This document shows, piece after piece, positions 35,727-45,584 of a stretch of DNA of 64,000 nt. The stretch's first letter is position 1, and each line of letters starts with the position of its first letter. Source of the stretch: Halieaceae bacterium MED-G27. GTDB taxonomy: Bacteria > Pseudomonadota > Gammaproteobacteria > Pseudomonadales > Halieaceae. The position numbers and the translations under genes were made by a program. The notes beneath the pieces are model-generated. The model saw only the letters and a list, made by a program, of their open reading frames with translations. It made no database searches and was not told the origin of the DNA. Location of the stretch: contig NTKA01000001.1 of NCBI GenBank assembly GCA_002456975.1, positions 59,520 through 123,519 on the forward strand, written 5' to 3'.

Positions 35727-36639
35727 AGCGAGCCTCACTACTTAAGTAGATTTCTGCTAAAAGGTCCTCAAAGCTCATGCCCGCGGCAGCGGCCGCCTTA
35801 GGAACCAAGCTCGTCTCGGTCATTCCAGGCACCGTATTGACTTCTAGCAACCACCAGCTACTGTCATCTCGCATGAGGTCTACCCTGCCCCAACCATGGG
35901 CACCCACGGCCTTAAAGGCAGCCAGCGCCAGCGTTTCGAGTTGACTAGTGTCATTGGGTAAAAGAGGTGCGGGACAAATAAACTCGGTTGTGCCTGATAC
36001 ATATTTCGCGTCGAAATCGTAATAACCACCCTGAGGAACAATCTGGATAGCGGGTAGTGCCCGATCTCCTAGAATTGCAACTGTTAGCTCGTCACCGACA
36101 ATCCGTGACTCAGCCATCAGAGGCATTGCATTCTCTGCAGCTGCGGCGCGAGCGCGCTCTAGATCATCTGCAGCATCGGCCGTGGCCAAGCCGAACGACG
36201 ACCCCTCAGCGACCGGTTTTACGAACACCGGTCCCAAGTCTTCTATCACCGAAGCGCTGTCGGTCTCCGCCTCGAGCATTACGAACTTTGGTGTGGGTAG
36301 ACCGCGGGCTTGCCATATGCGCTTGGTTTTATCTTTGTGCATGGCGATCGCACTACCCAATACGCCCGAGCCTGAATAGCGAATGCCCACAGTGTCCAGG
36401 GCTCCTTGCACACTGCCATCCTCGCCGCCAACACCGTGCAACATATTGAACACAAACGTATCCGACGATAATTGACTCAACCAATTGGCCGCCGCTGGAT
36501 CGACGTGTCTTACCCTCGCACCCGCTTGCTCCAAGCTGTTGGCCACTGCAGCGCCGCTCCGCAGTGAAATTTCGCGCTCCGCTGAGGTGCCGCCATAAAG
36601 CACGGTCACGTCCATATGACGAAAATCGACAGAGGTCAT
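35716..36639 (-). CDS. ddl: D-alanine--D-alanine ligase
   Basis: A 307-residue ATP-grasp ligase making the D-Ala-D-Ala dipeptide. Motifs include VLYGGTSAEREISLRSG, LHGVGGEDGSVQGALDTVGI, YSGSGVLGSAIAMHKDKTKRIW, PVAEGSSFG, and EVNTVPGMTETSLVPKAAAAAG. The DdlB-like position between murC and ftsQ is conserved. The start overlaps the murC stop by 4 bases. Confidence 0.97.
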   Translation of the reverse strand: MTSVDFRHMDVTVLYGGTSAEREISLRSGAAVANSLEQAGARVRHVDPAAANWLSQLSSDTFVFNMLHGVGGEDGSVQGALDTVGIRYSGSGVLGSAIAMHKDKTKRIWQARGLPTPKFVMLEAETDSASVIEDLGPVFVKPVAEGSSFGLATADAADDLERARAAAAENAMPLMAESRIVGDELTVAILGDRALPAIQIVPQGGYYDFDAKYVSGTTEFICPAPLLPNDTSQLETLALAAFKAVGAHGWGRVDLMRDDSSWWLLEVNTVPGMTETSLVPKAAAAAGMSFEDLLAEIYLSSEARYGC

Positions 36640-38069
36640 AGCAGAGCCTCCAGATTGTTCGAGGAGGCGAGCTGCTTGGATAACCGGCCGATATTACCTG
36701 CACCCTGCATCAACAACAGGTCACCATCCTGCAAAATATGCTGAAGTCTCTCGGCCAGTAGAGCGGAGTTCGAAAGATGCACAGGGTCTAAGTTGCTGGA
36801 CTGACGGATTGATCGCGCCAAAGAGCGACTGTCGGCCGACGCAATTTCATCCTCGCCTGCTGAATAGACATCGAGCAACACCAGCGCATCGACTTCCGAC
36901 AACACTTCGACAAAATCGTCGTAACAATCTCGAGTGCGAGTGAAGCGGTGCGGCTGAAAGACCATCACCAGACGATTGATCGGGTATGCCTGACGTGCTG
37001 CTAATATGGTCGCCCGCAGCTCAGTAGGATGATGCCCGTAGTCGTCGAGTAAGGTCGCCTGACCACCATTCCAACTCAGCTGACCCAACAAACTGAAGCG
37101 ACGCCCAACACCGGCGAAGGCACCCAAGCCCTGCTTGATGTGCGAATCGGCCACACCCAATTCGGAACAAACGGCTACGGCAGCCAGCGCATTAAGTGCG
37201 TTGTGGGCGCCCGGCATTGGCAAATCGATTAGCAAGTCATTATCTTTACCCGGTCGGCTCACGCTAAAGCTACTAATACCGTCAGCAAAGCCCAGGGTGT
37301 TTAAGCGGAAGTCGGCGGCTGTCGACACCCCGTAAGTGATGACCTGTCGGGTCAACTGCGGAATTAACTCACGTACCCCCGCGTCATCGAGGCAGGCAAT
37401 CGCGACGCCATAGAACGGCAAATTCTGTACAAAATCGATGAACGCCTGATGATAGTTCTTAACGTCGCCCTCGTAGTGCTCCATGTGGTCGGGCTCTACG
37501 TTGGTAATCACCGACATCATAGGCAGCAAGTGAAGAAACGATGCATCACTCTCATCAGCTTCAACAACAAGATAGTCGCTGGACCCCAGTGCGGCATTGG
37601 TACCCACGCTATTTAAAACGCCGCCGACAACAAAAGTTGGATCTAAGTTTGCCGCCGCCATCACGGATGCAATCATGCTGGTTGTGGTGGTCTTACCATG
37701 CGTGCCCGCCACGGCGATACTAAAGCGGTAACGCATTAGTTCAGCGAGCATTTCTGCCCGAGGCACCACCGGAATGCGCATCGCTCTTGCCGCTGCTACC
37801 TCGGGGTTTGTCTCATTCACCGCGGAGGACACGACGAGAACATCTGATCCCTCTATATTGGCTGCGCTATGACCTATCTGCACTTCAACACCCAAGGTAC
37901 GAAGCCGATCAATTACGCTACTCTCATTAATGTCTGAGCCAGTCACCCGGTAATTGAGCCCAGCCAGCACCTCAGCAATACCGCTCATTCCCGAGCCACC
38001 AATACCCACAAAATGCACCCGACCGATTCGGTGCATCATGGGCTCACGTGTCAGTACGGGCGGCGCCAT
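36636..38069 (-). CDS. murC: UDP-N-acetylmuramate--L-alanine ligase
   Basis: A 477-residue Mur ligase adding L-alanine to UDP-MurNAc. Features are the N-terminal Rossmann motif HFVGIGGSGMSGIAEVL, the P-loop VAGTHGKTTTTSMIA, VEADESDASFLHLLPMMSVI, and the C-terminal DDYGHHPTELRATI. It is one base after murG and overlaps ddl. Confidence 0.98.
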   Translation of the reverse strand: MAPPVLTREPMMHRIGRVHFVGIGGSGMSGIAEVLAGLNYRVTGSDINESSVIDRLRTLGVEVQIGHSAANIEGSDVLVVSSAVNETNPEVAAARAMRIPVVPRAEMLAELMRYRFSIAVAGTHGKTTTTSMIASVMAAANLDPTFVVGGVLNSVGTNAALGSSDYLVVEADESDASFLHLLPMMSVITNVEPDHMEHYEGDVKNYHQAFIDFVQNLPFYGVAIACLDDAGVRELIPQLTRQVITYGVSTAADFRLNTLGFADGISSFSVSRPGKDNDLLIDLPMPGAHNALNALAAVAVCSELGVADSHIKQGLGAFAGVGRRFSLLGQLSWNGGQATLLDDYGHHPTELRATILAARQAYPINRLVMVFQPHRFTRTRDCYDDFVEVLSEVDALVLLDVYSAGEDEIASADSRSLARSIRQSSNLDPVHLSNSALLAERLQHILQDGDLLLMQGAGNIGRLSKQLASSNNLEALL

Positions 38070-38070
38070 C

Positions 38071-39171
38071 TTAAACAGCCTCCATCACAATCTCGGCCAC
38101 GCGATCGGTTGCCGTCGGCTTTGACCAAGCGTGGGCCGCAGTCGACATGGCGCTGAGAAGCGCTGGATGCCGAATAAATTCCGAAACTTGCTCGGCCAAG
38201 GATTCAGCTGTTAATGAGTGTTGCTGAAGCACCCTAGCGCCACCAGCACCCTCGAGCGCCTGGGCATTGTGTAACTGATGGTTGTCGATAGCATTTGGCA
38301 GAGGAATCAAAAGCGCAGGTGTCGCCGTCACGGCTACTTCGCTGACAGTCAATGCGCCCGCGCGACAGATAGCCATATCAGCCCACTCGTAAGTACTCGC
38401 CATGTCGTCGATAAAAGGCCGTATCTCAAGCTGCGCAATACTTGTCTCACCCCAGAACGCCTCGGTCGTATCAGCATGACGATCGCCACACTGGTGGATC
38501 ACATGAATGACCGCCCGATCCAGAGCACTGAGTGTGGCTATCGCAGCTGGGCACAACTGGTTGAGCGCCAAAGCGCCCTGACTACCACCTAGTATCAATA
38601 GCCGCAGTGGTCGCTCCGATGAGAAGTTCAGGCTATCGGGCACGCTGGCGCCGACGGTTGCGATATCAGCGCGCAGTGGGTTACCGGTGACGGCCACCGG
38701 CACATCCTCGGAGAATGCACCCTCGAAGCCAGCGAGCACTCGACGCGCGCGCTTAGCTAGCAACCGGTTGGTGGTGCCAGCCACTGCATTCTGCTCGTGG
38801 ATAACCAGAGGTATTCGTAGGACCGATGCAACCAGACCCGCCGGGCCTGCGGCGTAGCCGCCAAAGCCAATGACGACCTGCGGACGGTAGTTGAGCAGAA
38901 TCCAAAAAGATTGCAGTGCCGCCATCAGTAACGACACGAGACCTTGAATTCGACTGACAAGACCTTTACCGCGCAAACCACGGGTCACCAGTGCATGTAA
39001 TTTGTAGCCATGGGATGGTGCTACCCTAGCCTCGATGCCGCGGTTAGTCCCCACCCATTCAACGACTATGCCGCGCTCGCGGAGCACCTCCGCCGTTGCC
39101 AGTGCCGGATAAACATGTCCGCCGGTACCACCGGCCATGACAAGCGCTTTTAGAGGTTTACGCTTCGACAC
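38071..39171 (-). CDS. murG: undecaprenyl-PP-MurNAc-pentapeptide N-acetylglucosaminyltransferase MurG
   Basis: A 366-residue peripheral membrane GT-B glycosyltransferase converting lipid I to lipid II. Visible are VMAGGTGGHVYPALATAEVL (first G-loop), VVIGFGGYAAGPAG, IHEQNAVAGTTNRLLAKRA, LLILGGSQGALALNQL, and the UDP-GlcNAc site AICRAGALTVSEVA. Its start overlaps ftsW by 14 bases. Confidence 0.97.
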   Translation of the reverse strand: MSKRKPLKALVMAGGTGGHVYPALATAEVLRERGIVVEWVGTNRGIEARVAPSHGYKLHALVTRGLRGKGLVSRIQGLVSLLMAALQSFWILLNYRPQVVIGFGGYAAGPAGLVASVLRIPLVIHEQNAVAGTTNRLLAKRARRVLAGFEGAFSEDVPVAVTGNPLRADIATVGASVPDSLNFSSERPLRLLILGGSQGALALNQLCPAAIATLSALDRAVIHVIHQCGDRHADTTEAFWGETSIAQLEIRPFIDDMASTYEWADMAICRAGALTVSEVAVTATPALLIPLPNAIDNHQLHNAQALEGAGGARVLQQHSLTAESLAEQVSEFIRHPALLSAMSTAAHAWSKPTATDRVAEIVMEAV

Positions 39172-40309
39172 GTTTCCTCCTCACCCGTCGCTTGCTTGTA
39201 GGCTCACGATCTTTTTCGACGCGGAGCAATATGCCGAGCATCATGCAGCTGACAATCAAACTTGAGCCGCCATAGCTGATAAATGGCAGTGTCAGACCTT
39301 TGGTCGGCAACAACCCCGAACTCACACCCATGTTGACAAAAGCCTGCCCGGCAAAAATAAGGGCGAAGCCGAAGCAAAGATAACCTTCAAAGATTCTATT
39401 CTGGCCGAGCGCTTGGTAACCAATCCACATGATGCGAGCGACCAGAGCCGCAAAGATTGCGATCACTGCGACCGCACCGACGAGACCGGTTTCCTCAGCC
39501 CAGATAGAGAACACAAAGTCGGTATGGGCTTCGGGTAGATAAAATAACTTCTGAATGCTGTTGCCCAGACCCACCCCGAACCACTCGCCCCGGCCATAAG
39601 CAATGAGGGATTGAATCAATTGAAAACCACTACCGAATGGATCCGCCCAGGGGTCCTGATACGCCATCAATCGCTGCATCCGATAGGGCGCGGCGTAGAC
39701 CATTGCCACCATGCTTCCCAATGCAAGAGCCACCAAGCCGAGCACGTAAACTAGTCTCACCCCTGCCATAAACAGTAGTCCGAAGGCTGTGCCCAAAAGG
39801 ATTACCGTCGCACCAAAATCAGGCTCGGCAAGCAGGAGTAGCGCCAAGAAGAGAAGGACGGCGATTGGTTTAGCTAGACCCTTCCATGACTCTCTCACCT
39901 GATCACCTTGACGAACCAAAAAGCCCGAGAGCCACACCACCATTGCTAATTTCGCGAATTCAGAGGGCTGAAAATTAATCGGACCGAGCGGTAGCCAGCG
40001 CTGGCTCCCATTGACCATGCGACCCACGCCGGGTACCAAGACAGCCACCAACAAACCTATGGCGAGGAGCAATAGCCAAGGTGACGCTTTACGCCATACC
40101 GACAGCGGGGTAAAAAACGCGACACTCGCACAGATAAACCCAATCGACAGATACATCATGTGTCTTAGCGTTTGCCGCCACGGGTTGCCATAGAGATGTT
40201 CAGCGTGGCTTACCGATGCCGAGCTAATGGCCACCAACCCGATCGCCATAAGCGCCAGCGCTAACCACAGCAACGTAGTATCAAGGGATTGGCGTGACTG
40301 GCGATTCAC
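39158..40309 (-). CDS. ftsW: SEDS peptidoglycan glycosyltransferase FtsW
   Basis: A 383-residue polytopic SEDS-family protein with about ten membrane helices, acting as the septal glycan polymerase with FtsI. Seen are GSQRWLPLGPINFQPSEFAK, LLLAEPDFGATVILLGTAFG, YAAPYRMQRLMAYQDPWADP and the C-terminal LLPTKGLTLPFISYGGSSL. It starts within the murD stop (4-base overlap). Confidence 0.97.
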   Translation of the reverse strand: MNRQSRQSLDTTLLWLALALMAIGLVAISSASVSHAEHLYGNPWRQTLRHMMYLSIGFICASVAFFTPLSVWRKASPWLLLLAIGLLVAVLVPGVGRMVNGSQRWLPLGPINFQPSEFAKLAMVVWLSGFLVRQGDQVRESWKGLAKPIAVLLFLALLLLAEPDFGATVILLGTAFGLLFMAGVRLVYVLGLVALALGSMVAMVYAAPYRMQRLMAYQDPWADPFGSGFQLIQSLIAYGRGEWFGVGLGNSIQKLFYLPEAHTDFVFSIWAEETGLVGAVAVIAIFAALVARIMWIGYQALGQNRIFEGYLCFGFALIFAGQAFVNMGVSSGLLPTKGLTLPFISYGGSSLIVSCMMLGILLRVEKDREPTSKRRVRRKRVEA

Positions 40310-41670
40310 GAAGTCGTCCCTCCAATCATCGCGGTAATACTCGCTTGGAAGGCTCGCCCGCGCTCCTCATAATTCTCAAACATATCGAAACTGGCACAAG
40401 CGGGTGACAGCAGCACTGCATCTCCGGAGCTAGCCGCGACCATCGCCTGATCCACCGCTTCGGACATGCTATTTGCTCGAGTGACAACTGTGTTTGGTGA
40501 CAAGGCGCCTGCGATCTCAGACGCTGCCTCCCCCATCAGAATGACTTGCTTGCAGAAGCGAGTGATAGGGTCTCGTAATACGGAAAAGTCCTGATTTTTA
40601 CCCTGTCCACCAGCAATCAGAACTAGATTACGACCGTTCTTAATGCCCGCAATAGCAGAGCAAGTCGCCGCAGTATTGGTGGCTTTGCTATCGTCAACAA
40701 AAATTACACCATCTAAGTCGGCAACTCGCTCGCAACGATGGGGCAGCCCTGTTAAGTGTGCGAGTCCACTGACCAAATTAGACAATGGAAAGCCAAGCGC
40801 GTGGCCGATACTAAGAGATACGATTGCATTGGCGACATTGTGCTCACCGACTAGTGGAATATCCTTTCGGCGAGCAAGTGGCTCAAAGCCGAAGCAAATC
40901 CAGTCCTCTCCATCGACTTCCCTCAAACCAAACTGATTGAAGTCGGGATCGCACAGCCGCCACGCTACTAGCGTCGCACTCCCCGCATTGATCGGTAACG
41001 TCAACGGGTCCTGGCAATTGACGACAACAGCTTCAGCACCCAAAAAGATACGGTGTTTTGCCAAGTGGTAAAGCGGCATGGTCTGGTGACGATCTAGATG
41101 ATCCTCGGATAAGTTCAATACGGTCGCCGCTGCAAGATTTAACTTGCCAGCGCGCTCAAGCTGAAAAGAGGATAGTTCCAACACTGCAATATCGATCGAG
41201 GAGTCGAGTAACTCCAGCGCGGGAGTCCCCAGATTGCCGCCAACGGCCACCGATTGTCCGCAATGAGTCAGAAGTTGCCCTACCATTGAGGTGACTGTGG
41301 ATTTACCGTTCGACCCCGTAATACCCACCACGGGCACGTCGATCTCATTGACGAACAAGTCAACATCCCCACAGATTTGAGCGCCTTTATCCTGAAGCCG
41401 TCGCACCCACGGGTGCGACAGCGCGATTCCTGGCGAGACGACCGCCAAGTCAATAGCATCCAAGGCAGTTTCATCGATGTCACCAAAGTGACACATCACA
41501 TTGGACAACTCACGACGCAGCTCAAAATCCTCAGCCAGCGAGACACGCGTGTCGAAAACCTCAAAGTGAAGCCCCCGACTTTGCCAAAACCGAGCAACCG
41601 AGCGCCCAGTCGCACCCATTCCAACGATGGCACGTCGGGTGGAACTGGAAATAAGCTCAGGCATCATCAC
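40306..41670 (-). CDS. murD: UDP-N-acetylmuramoylalanine--D-glutamate ligase
   Basis: A 454-residue Mur ligase adding D-glutamate. P-loop VVGITGSNGKSTVTSMVG, DIAVLELSSFQLERAGKL, LNLSEDHLDRHQTMPLYHLAK, and the C-terminal FVDDSKATNTAA and LLSPACASFDMFENYEERG are MurD-specific. It lies 4 bases after mraY. Confidence 0.97.
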   Translation of the reverse strand: MMMPELISSSTRRAIVGMGATGRSVARFWQSRGLHFEVFDTRVSLAEDFELRRELSNVMCHFGDIDETALDAIDLAVVSPGIALSHPWVRRLQDKGAQICGDVDLFVNEIDVPVVGITGSNGKSTVTSMVGQLLTHCGQSVAVGGNLGTPALELLDSSIDIAVLELSSFQLERAGKLNLAAATVLNLSEDHLDRHQTMPLYHLAKHRIFLGAEAVVVNCQDPLTLPINAGSATLVAWRLCDPDFNQFGLREVDGEDWICFGFEPLARRKDIPLVGEHNVANAIVSLSIGHALGFPLSNLVSGLAHLTGLPHRCERVADLDGVIFVDDSKATNTAATCSAIAGIKNGRNLVLIAGGQGKNQDFSVLRDPITRFCKQVILMGEAASEIAGALSPNTVVTRANSMSEAVDQAMVAASSGDAVLLSPACASFDMFENYEERGRAFQASITAMIGGTTS

Positions 41671-41674
41671 TCTC

Positions 41675-42757
41675 CTACCTCAGCTTCAAAGATGCGAGAC
41701 CGAATAGGACAAGCATTGCCGTAATAATCCAAAAGCGGACGATGACACGAGGCTCGGGGCTTCCCATCAACTCGAAGTGATGGTGAATTGGCGCCATCTT
41801 AAACACCCGTTTTCCGCGGAGCTTGAATGAGCCGACTTGGATGATCACCGATAGTGTTTCGAGTACGAATACACCGCCCATGATCAGCAAGACCACTTCC
41901 TGTCTGATCAGAACCGCCACAATCCCCAATGCGGCACCCAGCGCCAAAGCGCCGACATCACCCATGAATACCATTGCGGGATAGGTGTTGAACCATAGGA
42001 ATCCCAAACCGGCCCCAGCGATCGCACCGCAGAACACAACTAGCTCACCGGCACCGGCGATATGAGGAATATTGAGGTAGTCCGCGAAATACAGGTGACC
42101 GGTCAGGTAGGCAATCATGCCCAGGCCAACCGAGACCATCACGGTGGGCAATATCGCGAGACCATCTAAGCCGTCAGTGAGATTGACGGCGTTGCTTGAA
42201 CCAACGACCACCAAGTAGGCCCAGGGAATGAACATAACTCCCATCACCAGTGCAAAGTCCTTCAGAAATGGCAGATACAGCGTCAATTCTGGTGGCTGCA
42301 CGCTGCTAGCGTAGAGGTAAGACACCGCCGCCAGCCCAATCACCGACTGCCAAAAATACTTCCAGCGTGCGGGTAGACCACGGGTGTCTTTCTCAACTAC
42401 TTTTCGGTAATCATCAACCCAGCCGATTGCTCCAAACCCAAGTGTTGTTAGCAGCGCGACCCACAAATAGCGACTCTGGAGATCACCCCAGAGCAAAGTA
42501 CCGGCAGCGATCGCTACAAGAATCAAGGCGCCTCCCATAGTGGGAGTTCCCGACTTACTCAAATGGGATTCAGGACCCTCGACGCGAACCGTTTGGCCTA
42601 TCTGTAGCTCCTTTAGCCAACGGATCATGAACGGCCCCACCAGCGTGGAGATGATGAGCGCGGTCATAGCCGATAAAATTCCGCGCAAGGTGATGTACTG
42701 AAAGACAGCAAACCCGGGGTCCAAAAACAGTAGTTGTTCTGCTAGCCATGTCAGCAT
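41675..42757 (-). CDS. mraY: phospho-N-acetylmuramoyl-pentapeptide transferase MraY
   Basis: A 360-residue polytopic enzyme that makes lipid I from UDP-MurNAc-pentapeptide and undecaprenyl phosphate. Conserved pieces are [25 protein letters not shown] (the Asp pair), [29 protein letters not shown], and the HHH-containing [13 protein letters not shown]. The start overlaps the murF stop by 7 bases. Confidence 0.98.
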   Translation of the reverse strand: MLTWLAEQLLFLDPGFAVFQYITLRGILSAMTALIISTLVGPFMIRWLKELQIGQTVRVEGPESHLSKSGTPTMGGALILVAIAAGTLLWGDLQSRYLWVALLTTLGFGAIGWVDDYRKVVEKDTRGLPARWKYFWQSVIGLAAVSYLYASSVQPPELTLYLPFLKDFALVMGVMFIPWAYLVVVGSSNAVNLTDGLDGLAILPTVMVSVGLGMIAYLTGHLYFADYLNIPHIAGAGELVVFCGAIAGAGLGFLWFNTYPAMVFMGDVGALALGAALGIVAVLIRQEVVLLIMGGVFVLETLSVIIQVGSFKLRGKRVFKMAPIHHHFELMGSPEPRVIVRFWIITAMLVLFGLASLKLR

Positions 42758-44112
42758 GCGGTAGCTCCAAACGGTTGAGTTAGGGCTGTCACTAAACGGT
42801 CGAGCCCGACACTCCGAGATCCCTTAATCAAAATCGTGCTGTTTGCTGGAAACTCAGGGAGATCAATGATCAGATGATCGACGGAATCAACATGAATCGA
42901 GGCTCCTTGTCGCGCATCAGCAATGCCTTTAGCAGCAGGCCCCACAGCAATCACTTGATCTATCGAGGCCAAATCAGTCGCCTTCCCGACCTCACTATGA
43001 AATCTCTGCGATTGATCACCGAGCTCCAGCATGTCACCCAACACAGCAATTCGGGGTGACGGTGCTTTTGCCAGGACATCAATGGAGGCCATGACGGACG
43101 CGGGACTCGCGTTGTAGCTGTCATCGATGAGATTTGCGCCGTTATCCAACTGCTTAAGCTCTCCCCGACCCGGCACCACGTCGGCGGTCTCAAGGCCAGC
43201 AACAACTAAATCCAGAGATACGCCCAAAGCGGTCGCCGCCGCAATTGTAGCGAGTGCATTCATAACACCAGCCCGCCCAGGCACACATATCGAGACCTCG
43301 AATCGGCGGCCGAAACTGTCAACACTGATTCGACTGCCGCGAACACCTTCATCTTCGATCTCCATGGCTCGAACATTAGCGTGCTCGGACATGCCAAATG
43401 TCACGATTCGTGCGGGCAGTGCTCGCTCGCACCATGCTTCGGTCCATGCTTGATCGGCATTGATCACCGCCACCTGATCCGCAGACAGCTCGTCGAGTAT
43501 TTCACCCTTTGCCTCTGCAATGGCATCGATGCCGCCGAACCGCCCTACATGAGCATCGAGTGCGTTGAGCAGAACCACTAAGTCAGGCTGCGCGAGGCTT
43601 TTTAGATAACGAATGTCGCCTAGTTGAGCAGCACCCATTTCAATGACCGCGTACTCAGGCTGTTGAAACAGCCGACTCAGAGTTAGAGGAACCCCAAGCT
43701 CATTGTTCTCATTACCAATGGTGGCGATGGTCGTACCTGCCCGCGACAGCACAGCAGATAGCAGCGTCTTCGCCGTTGTCTTGCCAGCGCTTCCGGTAAT
43801 ACCCACAACAGTCCCGGTAAAGCGCTGCCTCGCAAAACGACCAATCTCAGCACTAGCCGCTACCGTGTTTTCCACCTGCAGAACCGGCATATCAGTTGCG
43901 ATATTGCGTGAGACTAGCGCCGCGGCAGCGCCATTGTCGCGCGCGGTCTCAATGAACTCATGACCATCGCGTTGCGCCCCCTCAATGGCCACAAACAAAT
44001 CACCATCCACCACCTTTCGGCTATCGAGCGCCATACCAGTAATCGAGATATTACGACTAGCACCGGAGGAGCCCAGATACTGCGCAATTGACGATAATGG
44101 GATTCCGCTCAC
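42751..44112 (-). CDS. murF: UDP-MurNAc-tripeptide--D-alanyl-D-alanine ligase
   Basis: A 453-residue Mur ligase adding D-Ala-D-Ala. N-terminal MurF/MurE domain with [24 protein letters not shown]-loop [52 protein letters not shown], and [16 protein letters not shown]. It overlaps murE by 4 bases. Confidence 0.97.
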   Translation of the reverse strand: MSGIPLSSIAQYLGSSGASRNISITGMALDSRKVVDGDLFVAIEGAQRDGHEFIETARDNGAAAALVSRNIATDMPVLQVENTVAASAEIGRFARQRFTGTVVGITGSAGKTTAKTLLSAVLSRAGTTIATIGNENNELGVPLTLSRLFQQPEYAVIEMGAAQLGDIRYLKSLAQPDLVVLLNALDAHVGRFGGIDAIAEAKGEILDELSADQVAVINADQAWTEAWCERALPARIVTFGMSEHANVRAMEIEDEGVRGSRISVDSFGRRFEVSICVPGRAGVMNALATIAAATALGVSLDLVVAGLETADVVPGRGELKQLDNGANLIDDSYNASPASVMASIDVLAKAPSPRIAVLGDMLELGDQSQRFHSEVGKATDLASIDQVIAVGPAAKGIADARQGASIHVDSVDHLIIDLPEFPANSTILIKGSRSVGLDRLVTALTQPFGATAC

Positions 44113-45584
44113 GCGCCCCTCCCTCTTATCTCGAGCGCTTCTTGAGCGACATCGCCGTCACTAAATGGCAGTCGCCGTCCAGCGACTAGCTGGTAGGGCT
44201 CATGACCCTTACCTGCGATCAAAATGGTATCGTCATCATCTGCGTTGAGGATGGCGTGGTGGATCGCAGCAGCTCGATCTAGCTGTATCGCTGGTGACTC
44301 GAGGCAACCACTGACAATGTCCTCAGCAATCTGCTGGGGCGACTCATGTCGCGGATTGTCGTTGGTGACAATGACGCAATCCGCATACTGCTCCGCGATC
44401 CGCCCCATGATCGGGCGCTTTCCCGTGTCTCTATCGCCACCGCAACCAAAGACAACCCAGAGCTTTCCGGACACAGATGATCGCAGTCCGAGCATTGCTC
44501 GCTGCAGCGCATCGGGCGTGTGGGCGTAATCAACCACCACCCGAGGGACAGCTCCCTGTCCAACAAGCTCCATTCGACCAGCGACTGGATGTAACTGATG
44601 ACTCGCTGAGCACAGCTCTGAGAAGGAGAAGCCCATACCAACCAGCGTGGCAATCGCTGCCGCCACGTTGAAGGCGTTAAAGGTCCCGTGTAAAGGCAGA
44701 TCTAAATGCTCGGTGCCGTATGGCGAATGAAGTTTGGCGCGAAGACCTTGAGAGTCCTCGGCTTCCAGCGCGACTAAGATGTCCGCCGATGAATCTGTCA
44801 GTGAAATACCGAGCGCCGGGCACTGTGCTATCGAGGCCACTTGGGCTGACATGGCATCGTCGGCGTTATAGACCGCTTTCGCCAAATCAAAGTCACGGAA
44901 TAACGCCAACTTGGCATCACAGTAAGCATCTATCGATCCGTGGTAGTCGAGATGATCGCGAGTTAAGTTAGTAAAAACCCCTGTATGAATGCTGAGTCCA
45001 TCCAATCGATGCTGCGCCAGCGCATGGCTTGAAGCTTCAAGAGCTACATATTGGATAGAGTCATCGCGCCACTGATCGAGTGTACGCGACAGTGTAAAAA
45101 TATCGGGCGTGGTATTCACAGCGTCACTGATTTCGCCACTCACCAACCGCGAACCCAGAGTTCCGATAATTCCAGCTGGCTGACCAAGAAGCCTCAGCAA
45201 CTGAGCAATGTAGTCGGTGACCGACGTTTTACCATTCGTACCAGTCACCGCGGTAAGCGTCATGTCACTCGAGGGGTTCCGATAGAACCTGCGAGCGATG
45301 AGACCGCAGTAGGCGCGCAAATTAGGGATTGCGATCACTCGAGGATCGTTGGACTCGAAGTCGCTAGCTTCGGCGAGCACCGACGACGCGCCAGCACCCA
45401 GAGCACCTTCAACAAAATGTCGCCCATCACCGTCGATGCCTGGAACCGCAACAAAAAGATCCCCAGCCTCAACCAAGCGGCTGTCTAACGCGACATCAGC
45501 AGGAGTGACTGTCGCGAGCTCAGCAGGCACGGGCGCTACGATATCCTTGAGCAGGGCGTCTAGAGTGAGACTAGGCACTCCCAT
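44109..45584 (-). CDS. murE: UDP-MurNAc-dipeptide--2,6-diaminopimelate ligase
   Basis: A 491-residue Mur ligase. P-loop TAVTGTNGKTSVTDYIAQLL, VALEASSHALAQHRLDGL, NLTRDHLDYHGSIDAYCDAK and GCGGDRDTGKRPIMG. The DNPR motif (VTNDNPRHES) marks the meso-diaminopimelate-specific type. ATG 45584 has GGAGG 7 bases upstream and overlaps ftsI by 14 bases; the ORF-track extension to 45698 is rejected. Confidence 0.97.
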   Translation of the reverse strand: MGVPSLTLDALLKDIVAPVPAELATVTPADVALDSRLVEAGDLFVAVPGIDGDGRHFVEGALGAGASSVLAEASDFESNDPRVIAIPNLRAYCGLIARRFYRNPSSDMTLTAVTGTNGKTSVTDYIAQLLRLLGQPAGIIGTLGSRLVSGEISDAVNTTPDIFTLSRTLDQWRDDSIQYVALEASSHALAQHRLDGLSIHTGVFTNLTRDHLDYHGSIDAYCDAKLALFRDFDLAKAVYNADDAMSAQVASIAQCPALGISLTDSSADILVALEAEDSQGLRAKLHSPYGTEHLDLPLHGTFNAFNVAAAIATLVGMGFSFSELCSASHQLHPVAGRMELVGQGAVPRVVVDYAHTPDALQRAMLGLRSSVSGKLWVVFGCGGDRDTGKRPIMGRIAEQYADCVIVTNDNPRHESPQQIAEDIVSGCLESPAIQLDRAAAIHHAILNADDDDTILIAGKGHEPYQLVAGRRLPFSDGDVAQEALEIRGRGA